Assembly (NCBI GenBank): GCA_001972305.1
Contig: BDDD01005093.1
Coordinates: 1 to 64,000, forward strand
Direction: 5' to 3'
DNA length: 64,000 nt
Origin: Cephalotus follicularis
Taxonomy: Eukaryota > Streptophyta > Magnoliopsida > Oxalidales > Cephalotaceae
Shown: positions 58,901-64,000 of the stretch, in pieces
Layout of the letters: every line of letters starts with the position of its first letter
How positions within the stretch are numbered: the stretch's first letter is position 1
Program-made: the position numbers and the translations under genes
Notes under the pieces: generated by a model
Seen by the model: only the letters and a program-made list of their open reading frames with translations
Databases searched by the model: none
Told to the model about the DNA's origin: nothing

Positions 58901-61684
58901 TGTAATACCCTGCTCGTTCGTAAATATATTTTACGGATTTTATGTTCGTGTTCGGGCTTTTAATTGTGTTTAATTTTAAAAGTCCGGTTGCCCTGTGTTT
59001 TTGGGCTTCTGTGATTTGGGTTGTTTGAAACAGCCTAAATATTTGGGTATGTTATGCTTTGTTGGGTTGGGCTTTTAAATTATTTTCTTATTATCCAAAT
59101 TATTTTATTAAAAACAAATCACTTTTATTTTATTTTTAAAATCCCTTAATTCCTTATTTTTCCCTTTTTCCTTTATTTTTCTTCCTTTTCTCTTCTTTCC
59201 TTTTTTCTTTCTTCTTCCTATTTCTTTCTCCTTCATCACCCGAAGTCACACTCTCCTTCATTATTTTCCACACGGAAAATCTCCTTCTTCCTTTTCTATT
59301 CCCCACAAATCCTCTCCTTTTCCTTATGTGGGCAGATTTGGTCTCCACTTTTTCCTTTTGTTGTGCCATTGCCATTCTATAATTGCCTCTTTCTTTTTTT
59401 TCTGCCTTATGCACTGCCGAATTCTGCTTGTTAGTGTGTAACAATCTGCTGTGTAATTCGTTCTTCAAAATTCGAAGAGGTAATCTCGATCCTTAGTTGT
59501 TTCTTTTGGGTTGAATTCACTTAGTTTGTCATGCATGTCTAAGCATGTTCTTGTTTTGTATTCTTCTTCCTCTGTTTTTGTTCACAGCCGAATTGTGAGT
59601 GTGTGCTAGTGTTTCTTCTACTGTTTTTGTGTTCTGGGAATCATTAAAGGTTAGTAAATTCATTTCCCCTAGTGATGGTTTTGTTTCAATGGCATACATT
59701 GAGTTTTTATGCTCTTTATGTCCTTTGGGTCTTGATTCATGCCTATTCATGTTGTCATTGTGTTAGTAATATTGTAAACACGTTTTATGCACATAGATAT
59801 GTCACAAACTGGGTTTATAACAACTAAAACTAATAAAAGACAAAATCTGGACATGTACATATGCATTGTCTTCTTGCTTCCTTTTATAAATTAACCCACT
59901 GTCAAGTTGTTTTCTTGTCAATTCTGTGTTTTTATGTCACCTACAAGTCATATATGATCATATGTTTATGTCCATATGTCTCTGGTTTAATGTAGAAACC
60001 ATTTGAATCATTTTCAGTAGTGAATTGACATGTTTCCAACTGTTCTGTCGCCCAGAACAGTCGGCTGTCTCTGTGGACAGTCGGCTGGAATGAATGAGTA
60101 GCCGACTGCCACATGAATGCAGTCGACTGCTTTAGGTTGAGTAGTCAACTGGAGGTATGAACACAGTCGACCTTCAGCACTTTTATTTGAGTAGTCGACT
60201 GGACCATTTGAATAGTCGACTGTCTTGCTTCCCCAGTCGACTGGAGCCCTGTTTTAGTCGACTGTTTTGCCCAGAAATGTACTGTTTTCAACTGTTTTAA
60301 TTCGTTTGATCCTCGAATCAATCCGAATCTTTTCCAAACACTGTTAACAGTCTGTTTAATACTTCTGGTGTGTTTTAGACTCTTACACGTATGTTTTTGA
60401 ATGCCTTTTAGATTGTTGTGCTTCAAGTGGATTCCGTTTAAATTGTCTATTTGTAAGTACTTTGTGAGCGCATAAGGTACGGATTTTCTGTTCCTTGGCT
60501 ATCTGATATTCGAACTGAAAACTGTTTTGCTAAGCATCTTCGTTTATGAAATCAATGATGTTTTTGACTTTGACATGTTTCGAATTTAAAGTTGGTTTAT
60601 GATTCTGACTTTATTCATACGATATGTTATGATACGATGTGTTATGATACGATATGTTATGATACGATATGTTATGATACCGTTGTGAGCGGTTTTTGAA
60701 TATGTTATGTGAAAACATATGTTATGTGATTTTAAATTGATTTTGATAAATCAATTATTTTTGAAATAAATACTGAGTATTGTACCCACCTATGGGGCGT
60801 ACCATAGGCACGTCCTAGGCCTGGCACGGGGACGTGAGACTTCCGTAGCGGTGTGATTAGACTACGGCGTCTCTGAGTGTATGAACAAATCCCATGAGGT
60901 GGATTTGTGGATCCGCTATGTATGATAGAGGCGTATGAATCGATTCTAGTTTATGTGGTCTGAGGTGAATTCAGATATGTGATTTGAGGTGAATTCAGAT
61001 ATGTGATCCGAGGTGTGATCGGATATGTGAGAATTGACTTGTGTAGTGCCGTACACTTCAATTCTAGTGGGCATGTGGAATTAGCACCTCCCTTGCCAAA
61101 TTTATGATATGTGATATGTATATGACTCAGTATGTTTTATGAACTATGATTTATAATGTTTTGTAATGTTCCGAAATTGTTTCGAAAGATATGCAATTGT
61201 TATTTGAATATGATTAAACTGTTTTATCTGTTAAAGATTTCTGTTACGTTAACATTGAAATATTAATGTTTTTAAATTACCGTTTACTGTTTTAATTCCC
61301 TTATCCGTACTGAGGTTTGCTCAGCCGCGTTTTTGTTTCTATGCGGCAGGTTTACAGGAGCTGCGGGGGAAAGTGTGATTGAGTGATGACCACCCTATGT
61401 GTTGGATCCTTAGGAGAGTGATCCTTATGTTATGTTTAGTGGTCAGAAACATGGATTATTATGTTTTATGTTTTTAAATTGGAACTGAATTATGTTTTGA
61501 GTTTTTTGCAACTACTTAATATGTTAAATGGTTAAGTTTTAATGTTTTGATAAGACTGCCACGTTTTGGCTGTTATTGGATAATAAAGCAAACTTATGAT
61601 TTGATAAATAATGTATATGCTCAGATAAGTAATGTTATGTATGATATGACCCTATGACGACTCCCGCCATCCGGAGGTGTTACA
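58901..61684 (+). mobile_element. Solo LTR A2 (same family as LTR A)
   Basis: TGTAATACCCTGCTCG ... GGAGGTGTTACA, 2784 bp, with ATTCC before and ATTCT after (four of five match). It is inserted in the minisatellite. It contains a TCGA array (60055-60270), a 16 bp tandem repeat GATACGATATGTTAT (about 60618-60682), a repeat of GAGGTGAATTCAGATATGTG (about 60960-61025), and the A-type hairpin domain (60788-61064). Confidence 0.93.
60055..60270 (+). repeat. CAGTCGACTG palindrome array in solo LTR A2
   Basis: About ten units (CAGTCGGCTG, GTAGCCGACTG, CAGTCGACTG, TAGTCAACTGG and others), 1.16-1.37 kb from the LTR start, the same place as in LTR A. Confidence 0.9.
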
Positions 61685-62490
61685 ATTCTGCATGGCAGGT
61701 GAACCTCGGGCGAATCCCGCTGAATAGGTGAACCTAAGGATGAATTTCTCCAGAGAAGGTGAACCTAAGAGTGAATTCCGCAAGAACAGGTGAACCTACA
61801 GGGTGAATTCCGAATGGCAGGTGAACCCGATGGTGAATTCCACAGGGCAGGTGAATCTAAAGGTGAACCTCCTATAGAAATTAGACCAATACATATAAGA
61901 TATACCAATTTAGGTGAACCTAAGGGTGAACCTTACATTGTAGTTGGACCAGCTCCTCTGCCTTATACATACATGATGAATTTTGAAGTCTGCAATGAGT
62001 AGAGTAGTGCGAGGAAATGATAGGCACCTAAATATATATATTGAGATGTTGCATACATGAACCTGGATGGTATATTAAATGGCATGCATGCAGTTCTCTG
62101 TTTATATTATATCTCCTCTGCTTATGCATATAGTAGCCTACATAACCATGGGTTGCTGACGCATTCTCTAAGTGGGTCAAGTTCAAGTACATGTGGAGCA
62201 TCTCAGTAACTCAAAGGATAAAGACCGGTGCAAGTCCCTCTCCTCGGCAGTGCAGTTTTGAAGACCAGTTTAGCAAGTAAGGATTATGCATTTATATGAC
62301 CTGCTGGCGTTTGGTAGAGTCAAATGAATAATATATATATACTGATCCACGTGATTTTAATTGGAAATTTATATCCGCATAATAGATTGTGATTTAAAGT
62401 TTTAAATTTTATGGTAATTGGATAGTAGTTATTTGTACGGTATGCCACGTGTTGGGCCGTGGGGACCATCCCACGGTTCGAGGTGTGACA
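61685..62490 (+). repeat. Right part of the 5' LTR of element L, with minisatellite
   Basis: It begins with six further minisatellite units (to about 61880) and ends GGTTCGAGGTGTGACA, a Tekay-like LTR end, six bases before a primer-site relic. The LTR start, somewhere left of 58900, was not found. No gene is present; the 70-codon ORF at 61790 is made of the minisatellite. Confidence 0.75.
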
Positions 62491-62495
62491 ATTTT

Positions 62496-62508
62496 TTGTA
62501 TCAGAGCC
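62496..62508 (+). other. Primer binding site of element L, one mismatch
   Basis: TTGTATCAGAGCC differs by one base from the initiator-Met primer site. Confidence 0.85.
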
Positions 62509-62617
62509 GTACTATGCTAGATATGCTAGGACAGAGTCCCTAGAAAATGGAGTTAAGATTTGATTACGGATATCAAATGTGGATATTGACCCATTCCTTT
62601 TATGCAATAAGAAAAGT

Positions 62618-64000
62618 ATGGAAGGACATCAAAGTAGAACTACACGAGAAGCGAGAGTCGGGCCGTCGACTAGACGTACTTGAGCGAATAGAGATATAGA
62701 GGAACAAGAAGAAGTAAATGTGGCTCAAGAAGCAGAAGCTGCTGCTCCTGCTCGAGCAGAATCTAGAGGTTTTATTAGAAGGATGCATGCTATGATAAAT
62801 CAGTTGAGTGAGTTTATGCAATGGCATGCGGCTGAAGTAGAACAACCACCTGTTGCACGACCAGGTAGTCGTGCAGCAGAATCCATAGAATAGACGTCAG
62901 CGGCGAGGCCAGCTAGATGGGCTGAAGTAGCAAGAAGATCCATTGATCAGCAAACAAGACAAGAGGACACCTTAACCAGATTCTTGAAGTTGAACCCTCC
63001 AACTTTTACAGGGGATCCTAATGCCATTTCAGCTGAGAGATGGCTAATGCCGCTAGAGAAGATTTTTTGAGTTTTGGAATGCTTAGATTCACAGAAAGTT
63101 ATTTTTGCAACGTATATGTTACAGGGTGAAGCGGAGCGTTGGTGGAAAATGATTGAATCTTCTTGGGAAGCCTCCGGGATAGCATATTCTTGGAAAACAT
63201 TTAAAACATAATTTAATGAAATATTCTATCCCAAAGTTGAAGTCGATAAGAGAGAGGCCGAATTCCTAGGCCTAACCCAAGGAGATATGTCAATGGCCTA
63301 ATATGAGGCCAAGTTTATCGAATTATCGAGGATAGCTCTGTATATGGTTAACACTGAATCAAGGAAAGCTAAGAAGTTTCTTATTAGACTTCATCCTGAA
63401 ATTAGGGGGAAGCTAGTGCCCATACATTTGAGATCCTTCTTTGATTTGGAAAATAGGGCTCGAGAGGTTGAAGCTCTAGCTCAACAGTTTCAGAATTTGG
63501 AGATCCAAACAGGCAGCCGGAGACCTGCTCCCTCCAGTGAATATTCGGGGAGAATTTCAAGGAGTAGTAATAAATCCAAAAAGTTTGGATATAATGGCAG
63601 CTCTAGGTAGGGTGAATCTCCCTGTAGCGTCTGTAGTCTTGCAGGACCCTCAAGATTTGGAGGGCAATCTCATGGTTCTCAGCAAAGGAGCCAGAGTCGT
63701 TATTCACGATGGAAGCAACAGAGAAGGATGACATCAAATGGAGGTTCTTCTAGACCTACCAGTGATAGTGGCCTAGATTTTATTGAGCCCTGTGTGCATT
63801 GTAGCCGTACTAGCCATGCTTCAGACAAATGTTGGTGGAACAATAGTGGGTGCAGGAATTGTGGAGCCATGGATCATATGGTGGCTGAATGTCCCCATAA
63901 AAGATTTAATCTAGGAGACCAGACAGGGCAAGGATCGACCCGATCGTAAGGAAGTTTCCAGCAAGGTCACCCTAGCACCAGCTCACGAGGAGATCGTGGC
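62618..64000 (+). pseudogene. gag: Element L gag, one frame with seven stops, runs off the window
   Basis: Starting at 62618 (MEGHQSRTTREARVGPSTRR) a single frame runs to about 63949 without any frameshift. The capsid region has FTGDPNAISAERWL, MLQGEAERWWKMIE and KFLIRLHPEIRGKLVP. Two zinc knuckles are seen at about 63790-63905: CVHCSRTSHASDKC and CRNCGAMDHMVAEC, both with all metal ligands. In-frame stops are at 62681, 62891, 63068, 63209, 63299, 63608 and 63947. Pol would follow to the right. It is Tekay-like by its primer site and Gag, and closest in the window to the zinc-knuckle relic of element C. Confidence 0.9.

Noticed and set aside
13370..62508. Possible tRNA genes from TGGTATCAGAGC-like matches
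   Set aside because: All are 13-18 bp primer binding sites beside LTR ends; no cloverleaf surrounds them.

Overview
The window is plant nuclear DNA made almost entirely of nested, decayed LTR retrotransposons. I found no host protein gene and no tRNA, rRNA or CRISPR locus. Evidence for a flowering plant: Ty3/gypsy chromoviruses of the Tekay/Del type (RT-RH-IN-chromodomain order, initiator-Met primer sites, 2.6-3.5 kb LTRs), an Athila-like Ty3/gypsy element with the Asp-type primer site, and Ty1/copia elements. The species cannot be named from this sequence.

Layout, left half (1-27021): successive insertions. Copia G (minus, RH domain cut at 27022) received Tekay-like F (minus, only 5' LTR and part of gag visible). 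Copia E (plus, 16848-about 23580) apparently went into F. Internally deleted chromovirus C (minus, 8593-16847) went into the leader or LTR of E. A Tekay LTR (B0, 7513-8592) went into the 3' LTR of C. Chromovirus A (plus, 1-7512) went into B0. Solo LTR D (3766-6508, perfect ATAAA duplication) went into the LTR of A. That is seven levels.

Layout, right half: copia G remnants (27022-30852, 40803-41184, probably 44451-45779) are split by H, a 1.1 kb foldback element with TG...CA ends (27968-29085); by B, a complete 10 kb Tekay element with perfect CACAC duplications (30853-40802); by solo LTR I (41185-44445, ACTGT); and by solo LTR J (45785-48402, CCACT). Athila-like K (48414-about 58388, minus) follows and is itself split by solo LTR M (50279-53003, CTACT). 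Then come a tandem-repeat zone, solo LTR A2 (58901-61684), and the LTR tail and gag of Tekay-like L (61685-64000).

All coding regions carry stops, frameshifts or lost catalytic residues. Many stops look like C-to-T decay (CAG to TAG, CGA to TGA), as expected for methylated DNA.

The most unusual signal is noncoding. LTRs of unrelated lineages carry arrays of short palindromes centred on TCGA, usually at two fixed positions (about 0.15-0.5 kb and 1.05-1.5 kb from the LTR 5' end). The flanking arms differ between families but stay complementary (GCG/CGC, CAG/CTG, GAG/CTC). LTR M has an array of perfect hairpins with varied stems in the second slot. The copia leaders carry hairpins with variable stems around a constant loop, and the LTR interiors hold hairpins kept paired by compensatory or G.U changes on the sense strand. 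Structural maintenance of these noncoding parts is inference; the repeats and inverted repeats are read directly.
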